The position numbers and the translations under genes were made by a program. This document shows, piece after piece, positions 13,241 through 26,640 of a stretch of 64,000 bases of DNA (position 1 is its first letter; every line of letters starts with the position of its first letter). Location: positions 19,613,882 through 19,677,881 of the forward strand of contig CM049317.1 in assembly GCA_026874595.1 (NCBI GenBank), given 5' to 3'. The stretch comes from Sipunculus nudus. Lineage: Eukaryota > Annelida > Sipuncula > Golfingiida > Sipunculidae. The notes under the pieces were generated by a model. It was not told where the DNA came from, did no database searches, and saw nothing but the letters and a program-made list of their open reading frames with translations.

Positions 13241-14017
13241 TTGAACCCGATCTGTCAGGACTTGAAAGCATTTGTGAAGCTGGTGAAATGGCTTCAACGG
13301 AGTGGGGAGGTGGTGTCATTTATGAGAAGGCATGTTTAACTGTTTAAGTAATAGGTCTTTTATGCGGATTTTGATAAGGATTGATCACCTGGGGGTGTTT
13401 CATCAATGAAGGATTCAAGAGGGGAGTTACTTGCACCTTCTTGGAAACTACTACTATGTTCATGTTGGGTCTCATGACTTTTGCCATGACTGCCACTATG
13501 AACTGTTAAGGGATATATCGTCAAGATAGATGTTTCCTATGAGCTTGTCTTCTGTTTGGGTTCAGGCATGCTCTGGTTTTGGTCATGATCCGTGTTTGAA
13601 TGACGTTGAAGGTTCATTGCATTGTAGGAGTCAGTATTTTCTCATTCAGGACATGATGATCTGATTCTTTTGGTCATGGTTGTGGTGGTTTGTGTATGTG
13701 GCTGTTAAAGGAGCTGGGGCATCTGTATACACTGCAACTAGTCTACAAGTTACATTATATCTGGCTAGCTAGGATGACTCGCAGGGCTGCACATCTTCTT
13801 TGCCACAGGAACAACTGGTTAGGGTTGACTACACCTATATCATTGGACATACTCTGTTGTTATTACGCAAATGGTTATTAGTAAACCAATTTGGGATTAC
13901 TGATTACATGTAGATGACATGTAGAGAGATGGGCTATTCACTTCATGCCGGAAAATTGCAATCTCGGTTAATCAATATATTGTTTATTAGCGGCCCCAGT
14001 CTGTGCTGCCTCGTTGT

Positions 14018-14023
14018 TATAAA
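14018..14023 (+). promoter_or_regulatory. TATA box of gene copy A
   Basis: TATAAA inside GTTGTTATAAAGCCCG, 87 bases before the ATG, in a block conserved with copy B. The spacing is like copy D (79 bases). Transcription start is predicted about 30 bases downstream. Confidence 0.6.
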
Positions 14024-14104
14024 GCCCGTTTAAAGGACAATACTACCCGATTCAGTACATTCCCGCACAATACGGTCGAGGTATAGTGCGCTGATTGTAG
14101 AAAC

Positions 14105-17100
14105 ATGGTTGTGCTTCTGGCAACACTGGTCGCCTTTAATCTTTTGAGAGTAGCGTTTGGAACCTCAAGCGAAGGTAAATTAAATACTTAAATCACCAAT
14201 TTATAGGATTATAAGTTCAGTCTGGAATTTCATTAGAATGCAGCTAATGTGTGCAGCTGTGTGTTGTGAATCTGTAAGCAAGGTGCCTGATCGACCTTTA
14301 CGAAGAGAACGGCAGGATAAAGGAACGGCCATCCTGCATGGTGTCATATTCTGTTTCCAATTATATTATCAAATCCTACTGTTGCCATGTTCAAAACATA
14401 TGGTTATTGTCAATTAAAGACATTTTAATTTAAATAAATCGTCAACGTTTTCACGGAATAATTTACATTAACCTACACACCCCATTTTCAAGTTTTTTTT
14501 GGCATTATGGCAAACTTAATGAATCGGACTTCGACAGAATGAGCACTAACTTACGGACAGTCTACCTTTAAACCACCAGACGTAGAGAGTGATACTATAG
14601 ATAAAAAAATTAACATCCAGACACGTTGCCTCTAACTAAATGAAACTACACTGAAGCTTCCTTCCACGGGCATCTTTCTGTTATGAATACTTTTTTTTAT
14701 TACAAACGCTTACCCGACCACCTAGCCAGAAGATTTATAACTTATCAAATATTTTCTATACTCCATAACGGACAAACCTAGGCCTTGCAATATATAATTG
14801 GGCGGTACCAAATATTTAAATGCCTTAAACAGTTTGTATGTTGATCCCCCTTTTAGTCGTTTGAATAATGCAATGTGTTAAAGAAGGAAATATATATGCT
14901 CAAAATTTCCAATTCACAAGTGCTTACTAATGTTACGTTCATTTAAGTTATCTCCTGATTTTATCCTTTAAAGAGGTAATTTCACTAAGGATCTAATGCA
15001 TTCCCGTGCCGGATTTCCCCAATGGTCTTAGAATAATTGGGAAGACATCGGGGAGCTCGGTTTTCTGATATCGGGCTTGCCCCAGGTTTTACTTAGGCCA
15101 AGGGTGCTAAATTCATCGGGAACTGAAGAAGACTGCCAGTGTGACAAGTACGAACAGTCTCTTTAGGAAGATCTAATGGATATCCAGTGTTTAATTAACC
15201 TGCTTGCTGACTCATGTTCACACCTGACATAGGGCAGGGCTCATTTTATGAAAGACGTTCCACGTGCACCTTTCTGTTATGAATACTTTTGTTATTACAA
15301 ACGCTTACCCCACCACCTAGCCAGAAGATTTTGTAACTTATCAAATATTTTCTATACTCCATAACGAACAAACCTAGGCCTTACAATATATAATTGGGCG
15401 GTACCAAATATTTAAATGCCTTAAACAGTTTGTATGTTGATCCCCCTTTTAGTCGTTTGAATAATGCAATGTGTTAAAGAAGGAAATATATATGCTCAAA
15501 ATTTCCAATTCACAAGTGCTTACTAATGTTACGTTCATTTAAGTTATCTCCTGATTTTATCCTTTAAAGAGGTAATTTCACTAAGGATCTAATGACATCG
15601 GGGAGCTCGGTTTTCTGATATCGGGCTTGCCCCAGGTTTTACTTAGGCCGTGGGTGCTAACTTCATCGGGGACTAAGAAGACTGCCAGTGTGACAAGTAC
15701 GAACAGTCTCTTTAGGAAGATCTAATGGCTATCCAGTGTTTAATCAACCTGCTTGCTGACACATGTTCACACCTGACATAGGACAGGGCTCATTTTATGA
15801 AAGACGTTCCCGCGCACCTTACAGGAAGGGGTCAGACTGGCATACCCTGAAAGAGAGCCGGCCTAATGAAAAAGTTATAGAGTAAGGTAGTGTAAGAAGC
15901 ACTATAAATGGAGGTCGGCACCTCCGCCTTAATAAAATATTAAAAAAAAATCAAATGCAATACTCTCATAAGGCAGGTGACTTATAAAACTAAGATGATC
16001 CCATTGTAAAGAGATTGTAATGGCGCAGATATGGCTAATGTAAAGCTTTTAGGCTTCGTGGCAATCAAAAAGATCTTTCTTTTCCAGGAACTGATGAGGA
16101 GCAGATTAATTCTCAGCTGAATGTGATTCACACATTTTACCACCACCCGAACCCGGAAGCTATGTTTTACAAGATCTTCAATCCAAAGGCTTACCTCATG
16201 CCACCAGGATATAAGACAAAGGAGGGCAAAGGTTAGGGGTCGCTTACATCCTACACTATCTATGAAGCAAACTACAATAGAACAACTGAAATCCTAGCCG
16301 CCTAAAGCGACTGAACGTCTTGCACCGTTAGCAGACGACTATTTATCATCATTTATATATTAGGTGTTTTAACACGATTCGATCGTATTTTCCGGGAAAG
16401 AGTCTGTTCTGTACTAAGTTTCACGCATTGGGTTGCATTAAAACTTCTACATTATGGCAGAATTATCTTATTTTAAAAACAACTGCAACATATCAGCACC
16501 GGTAACCCCTTTTTGCTTGAGTAATTGGTCTAAGAAGACACGGGTCGTACTGCTTATAACCGCAATGACAGAAGCAGTAAGAATGTATTCTGATTATTAG
16601 TTTTATCAGGGTTACGGTCATTTTTTCATTTCGTTTAAAAAACGAGATAACCGGGATATTAAAGGATGTTCTCCCTTTTATATACACAGATCATTCTGAG
16701 TTTAGAATCCAACCTAAATGCTTTAATGGGATCTGACTCATATCCCAGATATATTTATCTTTTTAGTTATCTTTGTGGATTATTCTAGTTATTACGTCCG
16801 GGAGTTTCTAATGATTTATATACTGACTGAAGACGTACCGTATTTCATTCCACTGTCATTCTCTTAGATTGACGAAAGTTTAGGATGTCTGATATAAGAC
16901 CCCAGTTGGTATTATTTAACCCCCAAAAATGAGTAAATGAAAGAGATGTCTTCATGAATCATAGAAACAGTTGCATAATAAAACGTTACTAATGGATGAA
17001 TTGCCTAGCTCATTTCGTCCTTTCATAACCCACAACAGAAATATAATTCATGATTCAGCCTTGCAAGAAACGGTAAATTAATATTTAGACCAACACATAT

Positions 17101-18257
17101 TTTATATACCAAACCAATTATAATCTTTAAATGATGGATGCTATATATAACACTATATTACTAAAGTTATATTATTGATTAACTTAATATTACCGGTTTC
17201 TGGTAGGAAATACGGAATCTTACTCTAATTTTGATAAAATTCAATAAAATGTAATACGCAGAGGTAAAATGTATTAAATGACTGATATTATTTAATATAA
17301 CATGTGCTGAATAAATAATGTTGCAATATTTGAAATATTTAACAAACGGAAATGTATATTATTTTAGATATATCTTCCTCTATTTTTTTAGAAAACATCA
17401 CATCCAGTCTTCGTCGTTTAATGAAGAGTATTAGAGAGGTCTACTTCAGTAATGAGAGGATTGAGATCTTTGGAGATATTGCGGTCCAGTTTTGCCGTTT
17501 TGAACATGATGGGCAAACCCAAGAGGTTCTTGCAATGGGGAAGTATGTATTTCATACGCTGGTATCGAATCACTCTTATATTTTTGTCTCGTGACATAGG
17601 CCTATTGCAAATACGATATGAGGTTATGAGACTATTCAAGTGTATTAATATATCACCTCGGATCGGGTATAATATTTATTGAAAGAAAATGAATCCCCCC
17701 CTTTCTCACACGCACACACACACATACACACAGGATAGCGTTACAATATCTTATCAGCGGTGTGTTTCCTCAACATTTGAGATGTCATAACATCAATAGA
17801 ATGACTCACGTATATATCGTACGTATATAAATAACCGGTTGCTTTTAAAAAACATATGAACAGAGACATGAAATTCATTTTCGTGGCCACGAAATCAATC
17901 CGAAGGATCTCCATTGTATCCATTTTGGTAGACCTTCAGGTTCCTCTTGATTGTTAATGCCGTATTTACAATAAAACAATAATAGCTGATTTTTAAAAAA
18001 TCTAAATGTCATATTAACAATAAAACAACAACAGATGAATCTCTTAATCTAGGGTCTCCGGCATTTAACCCTATTAAAAAAAATCCCGTTTGTCTATATA
18101 TTTACAATGTGGCTTGTTTTTATACTCATTCAATTCAGGTACATAAGTGTTATTCAAACTTGATTTCCCAAATACTTGTAGATCCTTTTTGGTCTGGAAA
18201 AAGGATCCAGTTACCAAGCAGTGGAGAATCCTCTTTGACATTTGGAACAAAAATTAG
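14105..18257 (+). CDS. DUF4440/NTF2-like secreted protein, copy A (4 exons, 146 aa)
   Basis: Exons 14105-14174, 16088-16231, 17392-17542 and 18182-18257, all with GT-AG borders and phases 1, 1, 2. Exon 1 encodes a hydrophobic leader (residues 1-19, about MVVLLATLVAF to VAFG), a likely signal peptide. The rest looks like one DUF4440-type domain of the NTF2-like fold: HPNPEA (43-48), the family-typical LMPPG (60-64), FGDIA (98-102), then VWKKD (126-130), a Trp at 136 and DIWN (141-144) at the C-terminus. There is a glycosylation sequon NIT at 73-75 and a single Cys (106). The TAG just after exon 2 lies in the intron, past a G-GTTAGG donor. Expected to be extracellular or in the secretory pathway. 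Ligand or activity is unknown; the fold is used by enzymes and by non-catalytic binding proteins. Exon lengths equal those of copies B, C and D, which makes the model firm. Confidence 0.86.
14662..15830 (+). repeat. Tandem duplication inside intron 1 of copy A
   Basis: Two direct copies offset by 596 bases (about 14662-15260 and 15261-15830), nearly identical apart from a ~43-base gap in the second copy near 15594. Copy B has a single equivalent unit (about 28990-29590), so the duplication happened in copy A after the A/B split. It explains most of the intron 1 length difference. Confidence 0.9.
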
Positions 18258-18286
18258 ATATCGTTTGTCACCCTAAAACCTAAACA

Positions 18287-18292
18287 AATAAA
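18287..18292 (+). terminator. Poly(A) signal of copy A
   Basis: AATAAA 30 bases after the stop codon, at the same place as in copy B. Confidence 0.6.
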
Positions 18293-19510
18293 TTATTTGG
18301 TCTTCTATGTGTATCCAGTTTTCTTATGAAGAGTATAAGTGTTGCTATGGGAGATCTAATTTTATATATATTTATATGTGTAGTAACTTTGATAATCTGC
18401 ATGATAATTTGACAAAAAAATATAAGAACAATAATTATTAAAACAATACGAAAAGCGAAACGTAAATATCAATTTGTTATTTCTAAATAAATATGGTATA
18501 TGTGAATAATCGGTTCTCGTTATTAGTGGAGTTAACGCCCAAAAGGTGTTTATAAATATGTTAAAGAACAGCACGTATACATACAACATCAAGGGGTTTA
18601 TGATGTTCGGATCCAATACAAATCAAGAGTTATTAACATCTTTGTATTAGGACCAACATTTAACATAATTGAAGGTTTACACTCCTGAAACCGAACTTCC
18701 TCTTGCACTCATTTCTATTGGGTTACCAGCTTCATATGTAGAAATATGCTTGTTCTTTTATAACATTTTCTTCCCATTACAAAATCGCAAATTTGTTGAA
18801 CTTCTCTAAGCAGAGACGTGTTCACAAACATGGCTCTTCCTACCGCTATGTTAATCGGTGGGATAACAAGTGACCAATGGGCCATGATGCTTAGCTGAAT
18901 TTAAGGAGCCTAAAACAATGGATAAAATGACTCCATGAGTACTAAAAAGTATGCATTTTGCGTATAAACCTAACTGTGACCCATTCTACACCCATCTGGT
19001 ACCATTTGTGCCCATCTGACTGATAGAGTGATAGAATCAAAGTTTGTTAGGAATTTTGATAACAGACACACCAAATAAGAAAGAGGAGGACTAATATTTC
19101 TTACCACTGGCTGATATATCAATAATATCATAAAATAATATTATTCTTTGAATAAAATATATTCTATATTATACGACTGGATATTAATGTCAGCGAAATA
19201 CTTATGGATATAATGTAAATTGTTAACTTTGGAATATTCATGAACGAAATTGAAACAGTTGGGCTAAACGTGTACTTGTGTGAACGCCCTGTAGGTGGCG
19301 CTACATATTCGGCGGAAGAAACCCTAGCCATGTTTTCTTCAGATTTTTACCTTTTCTTTCAAATTTTTATTTGGATTTATACAACCCAACATATATATGC
19401 AAACACTCTTTTCCAAAATTTTCGACATTTAATAGTTTCATTTTTATATACACTTGTTTAACATTTGAAATCGCCATTTGGCCTTATGGTTCCCTTTTCC
19501 CCTTTGTGTA

Positions 19511-19953
19511 GTTGGGTCTCAGACAGGAGTCGTCTCAACGGGTCGTCGATTTAAATGGTCGTCTCAACTGAATTCGCCCCGCCGGACAAGAAAGGCAACA
19601 AACGGGCAATGAAGCCAAGGTCACTTCACAACCTTCATGCACTGCAAGAGCAAAATTTTAACCAGGTCGTCTTAGGGGTGACTCTCCTTAATTGACCCTA
19701 CTGGCTACCTACTGGTTACTGGTTTTATTATAACGATTAAAATAGGCGCACATTTCAACACATCATTATTCTCCTGCTCCTACTTCGGGGTCTCTGACCA
19801 CGTAAATATTTAGTTACACAATGCCAACTAGAAATTTACGGTGAGATAGCGCAGACCTCACCCAAGGGGGCACAATACCCCAATATGGCTTTGTGAGAAA
19901 TGCAGCATTTTTCCTTTACAAATAAAATTGTTCTGTTTGGACGACTCCTAATA
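19511..19953. mobile_element. Possible MITE with AGGAGTCGTC inverted ends
   Basis: AGGAGTCGTC at 19514-19523 is matched in reverse by GACGACTCCT near 19940-19950. Further GTCGTC modules lie inside the left end. Target-site duplications are not clear and there is no coding sequence. Confidence 0.4.
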
Positions 19954-20169
19954 TAAAACCACTGGGCAAAAATGAAACCCTTTCGAAACATTCAAAATGT
20001 CAAAATTGGGAAATTTCAGACTCGTGAATATGAAACCAACCACACTATGTTTAATACTCATGAAATCATGCTTAATAAATAAATGTACCATTCTAATAAT
20101 CATGAAAGAGAGATTGGTGTGTAAGAGTTAATTTGTGTGAATATAATGTCAAAATGGTGGCATTGTACT

Positions 20170-20172
<3 letters not shown>

Positions 20173-20224
<52 letters not shown>
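20173..20224. repeat. (TA)n microsatellite
   Basis: Pure TA run of about 52 bases. Confidence 0.95.
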
Positions 20225-20227
<3 letters not shown>

Positions 20228-21299
20228 CATCCTAATAAAGCACTACCATCTTATATATAAATTATCCTTCTTTATATGAAACATGTTTATGTAATTATGT
20301 ATATCAAATAAATGTAACCTGGAGATTGTCGCTTTTCATTTTTTAGAATGCCTTCAGAATTACTCGTTATATGTGTAAAATATAGATAATCCATGCAACC
20401 ATAATCACCATTTTAGAAATTTCAAATACAGTATATAAGCTGATCTCCCCGAGTTCTGTTTGCAGTAATATTTTTTGTCATCATGTACTCAGATATTTAA
20501 TATTTGGAAGTTCACACCAAATTGAATCATCTGCACTTTGGAAAGAAATTAATTAAAAATTGACAATTTCATAGCTTTCCATTCTCTTCTACTGAAACAT
20601 TTTTTTTATATTTTTTTATTCCCAAAAAAAAATGTGTATATTCAGTACATTTACAACATCATTATATATAAACATTTCCAGCTAACTCAGTCCCTGACTA
20701 CATTGCCTTTATTTTCAAAATGTCTAGGTTCAAAATGTCTTTATAGATATATCTGAACAAAGTTACAAATCTGTTTATGTGAACACTTAACTTTCTTATT
20801 TTAACAACAATAATTAATTTAAAGAAATTAAAGAAAATGATCCTATATTCATACACCAAATTTTTTTTGTTTAGTTTTTTTTACAAAAAAAGTAAATATC
20901 CCTTTGGTGTGTTATACCCAGACAAACACACCAACAAAATGTTGTCTTATCACCGGCAAGTGATGCTCTCTATTTTCTTTTCCCTCTATATGAATGACTA
21001 TGATGTTGATATTACAATAAGTCTACATGTTGATGAATCGTCTACCTCATAAACCTTCATGTTTCTTCCTCGGGCATATAATCCCCATCTTTTTAAAGAA
21101 TTTATCCAATTTGTTTCTCTTTTTAACAATCACAAACCTTATTCTTATTTAATTCCAAATAAAAAAAAAAACTCAATTGTGTTTAACTTAGGTTTTTCTC
21201 CCTATTCCTGCATAAATAAATTTATTGTTTGGTCAAAAGTATGAACAGGTTACAAAATTGCCGAGGAATCTACATCTCCAAATAACACTGCTATTTTAT

Positions 21300-22411
21300 T
21301 TATTACACTTATACCAAACTTTTTACTCCAATGTTCTAATCCTGTCCATAACTCTGTTACTTTAAAACAATACCAAAAAAAAAGACGGATTAATGTTTCA
21401 GGTTCACTTTTACAAAAAGTACATCCATTGCAATCTTTAATATTCTACTTGTACAACCAATATTTGTTAATAAGAATGTTGTGGAGAAATTTATACTGAA
21501 ATATCTGTGATTTAGTGTCTGAACATATAATTGTTGGTAGTAAGTATTAACTTTCCCCATCCTATATCTGAATAAGTTATATATTTACACACTTTGGGTA
21601 CACTTCGCTTTTCATTTAATACATTTCTTTTACATATATAATATAACGCCTTGGTTAGAGCATCAATTCAATTAATAATTTTATCTTTATAAAACTGATA
21701 TTCTAAAGGGTTATAATCTCTTAAAACACCTGGCACATCATCCTTCTTGCACTTTGAAACCAATGCACATCACTTTAAGAATTCTGTTCCTGATATTCCT
21801 TTGTTTGTCCAATATTCAAATGGTATCACCTGACCATCACATTGAAAAAGATCATTACCTGTCATAACTACTACCTCTACAAAGTTTTCCCAATAAACAC
21901 TTTGTACTGATACTTTAAATCGCTTGTTGTTCCATATTATTTGCTGGCTTGTCAGAATATTTTCAAAATATTGCTTTCTTAGAACAATATAATTGATCAA
22001 TATTTCATTGTTAAACTGTGGTATATTATAGGTAAGAATATTTTTTTTACCCCCAAATTACTATTTAATAATATATCCACGTAAACATTTCATGTAATAA
22101 CTGAACAAAATTTTCCAAGGTTTGTCTTCAGGTTTTATGTATCTTTGAATTAAGGAAATTCTTGATGCATGAATTACCGAATCAAAATGTGGTGCATTTA
22201 ACCCACCCTTGTTTAGATCCTGTATTAGAATTTTTCTTTTAATTCTTTCTGTTCTAGTGTTCCATATAAATGAAAACAAAAGCTTAATAACATTCACCCT
22301 TATATCTCTTGGTACCCTATTGTTTGATATTAAATACTGTAGTTTAGACATCAAGAATGATTTTGTTATTTGTATCTTTCCTTTTAGTGTCACGTTTCTA
22401 CCTCTCCACAT
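21300..22411 (-). pseudogene. LINE ORF2 C-terminal region
   Basis: Begins WRGRNVTLKGKIQITKS, continues through KGGLNAPHFDS and a further open stretch (21770-22000), then a C-terminal CNGCTFC cysteine motif on the minus strand near 21400-21440. This is the usual C-terminal arrangement in this LINE group. Interrupted by stops. Confidence 0.75.
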
Positions 22412-22610
22412 ATTTAATGTGGAGAGGTAGATATCTCCTATTCTTTTAATTTAGTATAAACATTTTATTCGTCTACTTTATCTCTGTCATAAGACATGCA
22501 CACACCTAAGAATATGACTGGGTTATCTGGCCACTTTATTCCCAAAGGTTTCTGTTGTTTTTCTCTATTAATACCTGTCCACATACCTTCACATTTATCT
22601 TAACTTAATT

Positions 22611-22895
22611 TCAACCCACTGAAGCTACCAAATTCTTGAATACTGTCGGAAAATACTTAGCCGATCTTTCATCTTGTATTAATTCTATTGTATCGTCTGC
22701 ATGTTGAAGTAATTTAAATGTTTTTCCTTCTTTGTAAATTCCTTTGATGTTTGCATTAATTCGTATATATTCAGCCATAATTTCAACTGCCAGTATGAAT
22801 AAATAGGGAGACAAGGGATTTCCTTATCTAACAGCTCTCTGGACATTAAAATAACCTGAAGTGCTTCCATTATTGATAGTACAACTCTCAATTCT
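22611..22895 (-). pseudogene. LINE reverse transcriptase palm fragment
   Basis: SPYLFILAVEIM followed by HADDT on the minus strand matches the RT segment that precedes and holds the YADD active site (Tyr replaced by His). The upstream part continues in another frame. Broken. Confidence 0.78.
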
Positions 22896-23887
22896 ATTCA
22901 TATGTTTATGTATTTAACAAATGAATGAGGGAAATTATTTTTTTAGTACTGAAAACATTAATTTATATTTTAAGGAGTCGAACGCTTTTTCAAAATCAAT
23001 ACTTAAGGTCATCTCCGGAATGTTATTTTTTGCGTAAATATTACTATATCTGAAATTATTCTAATATTTTCCCCAATATAACTCCCCTTAATTTATCCGA
23101 CCTGATTTTTTCTTTAATACATTTTGGCATAACACCTTTTTAATCTTAATGAGAGAGTTTTTTATAGGATTTTATAATCTACATTCAACAATGATATGAA
23201 TCTGCAATTATTTAATAGATTTCTGTCTTTTTTCTTGTCAAGTAAAATGATAACTCCTGATTTTTGTGAACCGGATAATTTCCATTCTTTAAATGATTTA
23301 TTTAGTAAAATTCAACTGTTAAGCCATCATTACCTGGACTTTTGTTAGCTGTCTTTGTCTAAATCTTCTGAATATAGTTCACTTAATGTATCCGGAGTAT
23401 TTTTATTTCTGAATATAACTCCTTATCTCACAATGGTTTTCTTAATTCTGATGTGTATAAGTTATTATAGTATTCTTTTAACACTCCAGTATTTCTTTTG
23501 TATCTGTAGTAAATGCATCAGAGGTTAACTGCAATTTACTAATACCTTTTTGTCAATTTCTGAATTTTTCTAGATTAAAAAAAAATATTTTGAACTGTTT
23601 TCACCATCTTCAAAACAGCTTACTTTAGAACGTAGTATACATCTATGAGTCTTGTAATTATCATTTTTTTAAATCTTATTTTTACAGTGTCTATCTCATC
23701 TTTTTCATCTCAAGTTTTTCTGATTCCTCACCAGAATTATTTTTTTCCAAAGGTTCATATTGTGTTTTCATTTTTTTATTCAGATCTCTTTCCTCGGTTT
23801 TCTTCTCATTTGCTCTTTTTACACAAAAATTAATACAAAATTTTCTGATCATATACTTTATTAATTCCCACTAGATTTTGTCATCGT

Positions 23888-24720
23888 CTATATCCTCCAT
23901 TTCTTGTACCCATTGGGACCTTGCTGGATTTTCACAAAATTTACTTTTTCCAATATATTAGAGTTTAATTTCAAATATCCTTTACCTTCCTTGTCAAAAT
24001 CACTTAATTCCTCAATGTCCAGTATGATTGCCCAGTGGTCAGATTTTACATATGGAAGAATTCCAACTTCTTTTATTCTGTCTTGTATATTTTGGAATGT
24101 CCACCAATACTCCAGTATACAACATATATTTTCACTTTTTTCCTCCATATATAACACCTTTTACGTGGATATTTAATTCTAAAATCAATTAAGGCAAAAT
24201 AACCAACAATTTTTTTCCAGATATTTTAAAACTTATTTCTTAACCCCCCAGAACCTCCTCGTTATCTAAATCAGCATTAAGTATTATATTGAAATCACCT
24301 CCTAGTATTATATCATAAGTGTAATCGATGTATCTTTTAATTAAATGAAAGAGATGTTGGTAAAATGTAATTTGTGGTGCTATCTTGTTTGAAGCATAAA
24401 TGTTAATTAATTTATAGTCTATCTGTTTAACTTTGGCCTCTGCTATAATTACTCTCTCATTTGGAGAAGTGTACAATTGATTTAAGTTTTCTACTTCTAA
24501 ATTTCTTTTAAACAATATGGCACATCCTCTACTAAGAGAGGTTCCGTGTCTAAAAAAGGCCTTCTCATGCCACTCATTACACGACTGATATTCTACTTGA
24601 GGGGTTCCATGTGTTTCTTGCCAAAAATGTATATCGCAATTATTAGTTTTAGCCCATATGAACACAGACCTTCTTTACTGAGGATTTCCCAGTCCCCTGA
24701 CATTTATATTTATAACCCTA
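23888..24720 (-). pseudogene. LINE endonuclease domain fragment
   Basis: Minus-strand frames at 24240-24665 and 23888-24157 encode the two halves of an APE-type endonuclease. An INVRG-like N-terminus is readable upstream to about 24720. Then come QETH (catalytic Glu), GGDFN (Asp/Asn) and SDHW (Asp/His). The catalytic motifs are present but the halves lie in different frames, so no functional enzyme is made. Confidence 0.8.
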
Positions 24721-24799
24721 ATACCCTTTGTGAATCTAGATCTACAATAAAAGAAAACAGTTTTTGCTCATGTAAATGGCACAAGAAATATTTCTAATC

Positions 24800-26640
24800 G
24801 TCTTTTCCTTTATCCATATCTTAATGTTAATCATTTTAAATCTACAAATCACCCGGTACCCGATACCACTGATTAATTATTGACTTAACACCCTAGAGTT
24901 GTTTGGGCACAGCTATCATCAGCAGGGTGACCGGTGTTGATTTCACACCCGAGGCAAAACAGATGAGTAGTTTGAGGGGTACGAGGTCAAGCGGCATATA
25001 CACATGGTGTACAAACAGCTGCGAACCTAGGGGGATTGTCCTTAGTGACGCAGTTCATTGGACGAAGCGTGCCTGGGATTCCGCCAGCAGCGCCACCATC
25101 GGCAAATGTTAGGAACACACAGGATTTATACCCAGGGGTGACCAGCCAAAAAAAAAAAAAACACATCGGCACAACAGTCCAGAAGCAAACAGTATCCTTC
25201 CAAGATATCGTGAAACCATTGACAGACTATTATGATACAGCCCGTCCGATCTCTAAACATGAGCACATAGTTCCCCCAATTCAGCACACATCCGCCGAAG
25301 TCCGTCAATATATGAAGACCATCTTCATTATTTTGAGAGCTCCAACTACAGCGAACAGTCCCATATTGACGCAATTTACAGAATGGACCAAAGAATAACA
25401 GCTTTCAGTCACAAGCTGGAAAATAATGTTTTATATGGAATTCATGGGGGGCACACACGGATGAAAATGAAACGGCACCAGGAGAATTTTCCAATTTGAC
25501 CGGATATATTATACTAGTATATCTCTGTAAATAAATTGTACACCTTGTATTTTTCTGTAGTTATTTTTTAATTTCTTTCTTTACTGAGAATTAAGTTATT
25601 TTAATGTTTATTTTTTTAAATAGTTAAAAACGAGCTTAGTAATGCATGGCCCGATTTTTGCTACCCTGCCCATCCCATTTGAACCCCTCCATTAACCGAC
25701 ACCCTCGACAAATATTCCCCCAGTCTCAAGGTTGGCGAATGAAAGAGGTTAGACTTTAGTTCTTGCTTACTCTACCAAAAAAAAACTCGGTCACCCATAC
25801 AAAATAATTCCCCCAAATCTAGTACTTTTATACCCTCTAGGGGTCGCTACAAGTATGTCGAAAAAAGAGAGTGGCCCGAGTGACAGATGTGTTCATTTTG
25901 TTTCACTTATTAAAGTTGTTCTTTCACAAGTAATTAATTCGCTAATATAGTTTTGTAAGTTTTAACCAATTAAACTTGTGTAGAAACTAAAAGAAAATAA
26001 TTAAAAATAATTCCCTCTTTTGCTTCCAGTATTCATACTCTTTTGTGTTAAACTCATATACAAAGCCTATAATATTCGAATAAGTTTAAGAGAAACACCC
26101 ATGTATGAATATATGTAAGCGGTGAGCACAATCGTATGTAAAAAAAACAGATGCATGGAAATGTTCCTGTAGCTCAATATGTCTAGGTCCGCGTAATATA
26201 ACTTATATGACAACATCTTCGTTCATTAATAAATAATTGTTTTTTCACACTTTTTGAAAAACATATCAAAAGTCCTTTTCTAAAGTTCTTTCTTCCATTT
26301 ATTACCATTTAACGTTTTGGTAACATGTTGATATAGCACAGAATTTAGTCGCTCTCGTTCAGTACTTTGTTGCGCATTCAGGTCGAAAACACGAACCTGA
26401 TGCCACCTGTTAAACTTTTCAACATCTATGTGAACCATTTGTTTTGAGGCGCATGCGCACTAGATATGCCACCTGTTTTAAAGTGTTGGTCAGCGTCAAA
26501 CATTGTTAAAGAACCATGCACATACCTTAAGGAGGTTAAGGTATCCTGGCAACTATAGCTTAGGTTGATAAACACACAAGTGTCGAAATCAGCCGTTCAA
26601 GTTTGAACTTTTCACCTCTGCATATGGCCCGAAGAATTTT
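24800..26640. other. Intergenic DNA between the LINE ORF2 and ORF1-like fragments
   Basis: No recognised gene. A 120-codon frame at 25036-25398 (+) and smaller overlapping frames have no domain I know; it could be repeat-derived. About 25600-26640 is AT-rich with no features seen. Confidence 0.4.

Larger units (their letters stand above)
10985..19060 (+). repeat. Segmental duplication unit 1 (carries gene copy A)
   Basis: Aligns with 27117-32165 and then 41635-42560, in exons, introns and flanks. Similarity starts at a TGCATGGATTAAGTTAATTT stretch in both units. Unit 1 has about 1.9 kb (11340-13240) absent from unit 2 and a tandem duplication inside intron 1 of gene A. At the 3' side, similarity runs past exon 4 through about 800 bp to near 19045, where it pairs with 42560. 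Confidence 0.85.
19061..20850. other. Intergenic DNA with a possible MITE and a microsatellite
   Basis: No gene seen. It contains the element described at 19511-19953, a (TA)n array at 20173-20224, and AT-rich unique sequence running into the 3' end of the LINE. Confidence 0.5.
20850..24730 (-). mobile_element. Decayed L1/Tx1-like LINE, minus strand
   Basis: One non-LTR retrotransposon ORF2 can be followed on the minus strand from an endonuclease start near 24720 to the 3' end near 20850, broken by many stops and frameshifts. In order: APE-type endonuclease, reverse transcriptase, the W-x-R-N-V-T-L-K-G-K region and a C-terminal cysteine motif. The text style (KGGLN-PH, WRGRN-TLKGK) is that of the L1/Tx1 group. 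It is dead and probably old. The region 22900-23880 between readable parts is RT-derived but too damaged to follow residue by residue. Confidence 0.82.

Noticed and set aside
16231-16240. TAG directly after exon 2 in copies A and B as a premature stop
   Set aside because: It lies after a G-GTTAGG splice donor. Copies C and D use donors at the same place and exon 2 is 144 nt in all four.
25036-25398. 120-codon + strand frame as a gene
   Set aside because: No recognisable domain, an A-run in the middle, and location inside transposon debris.
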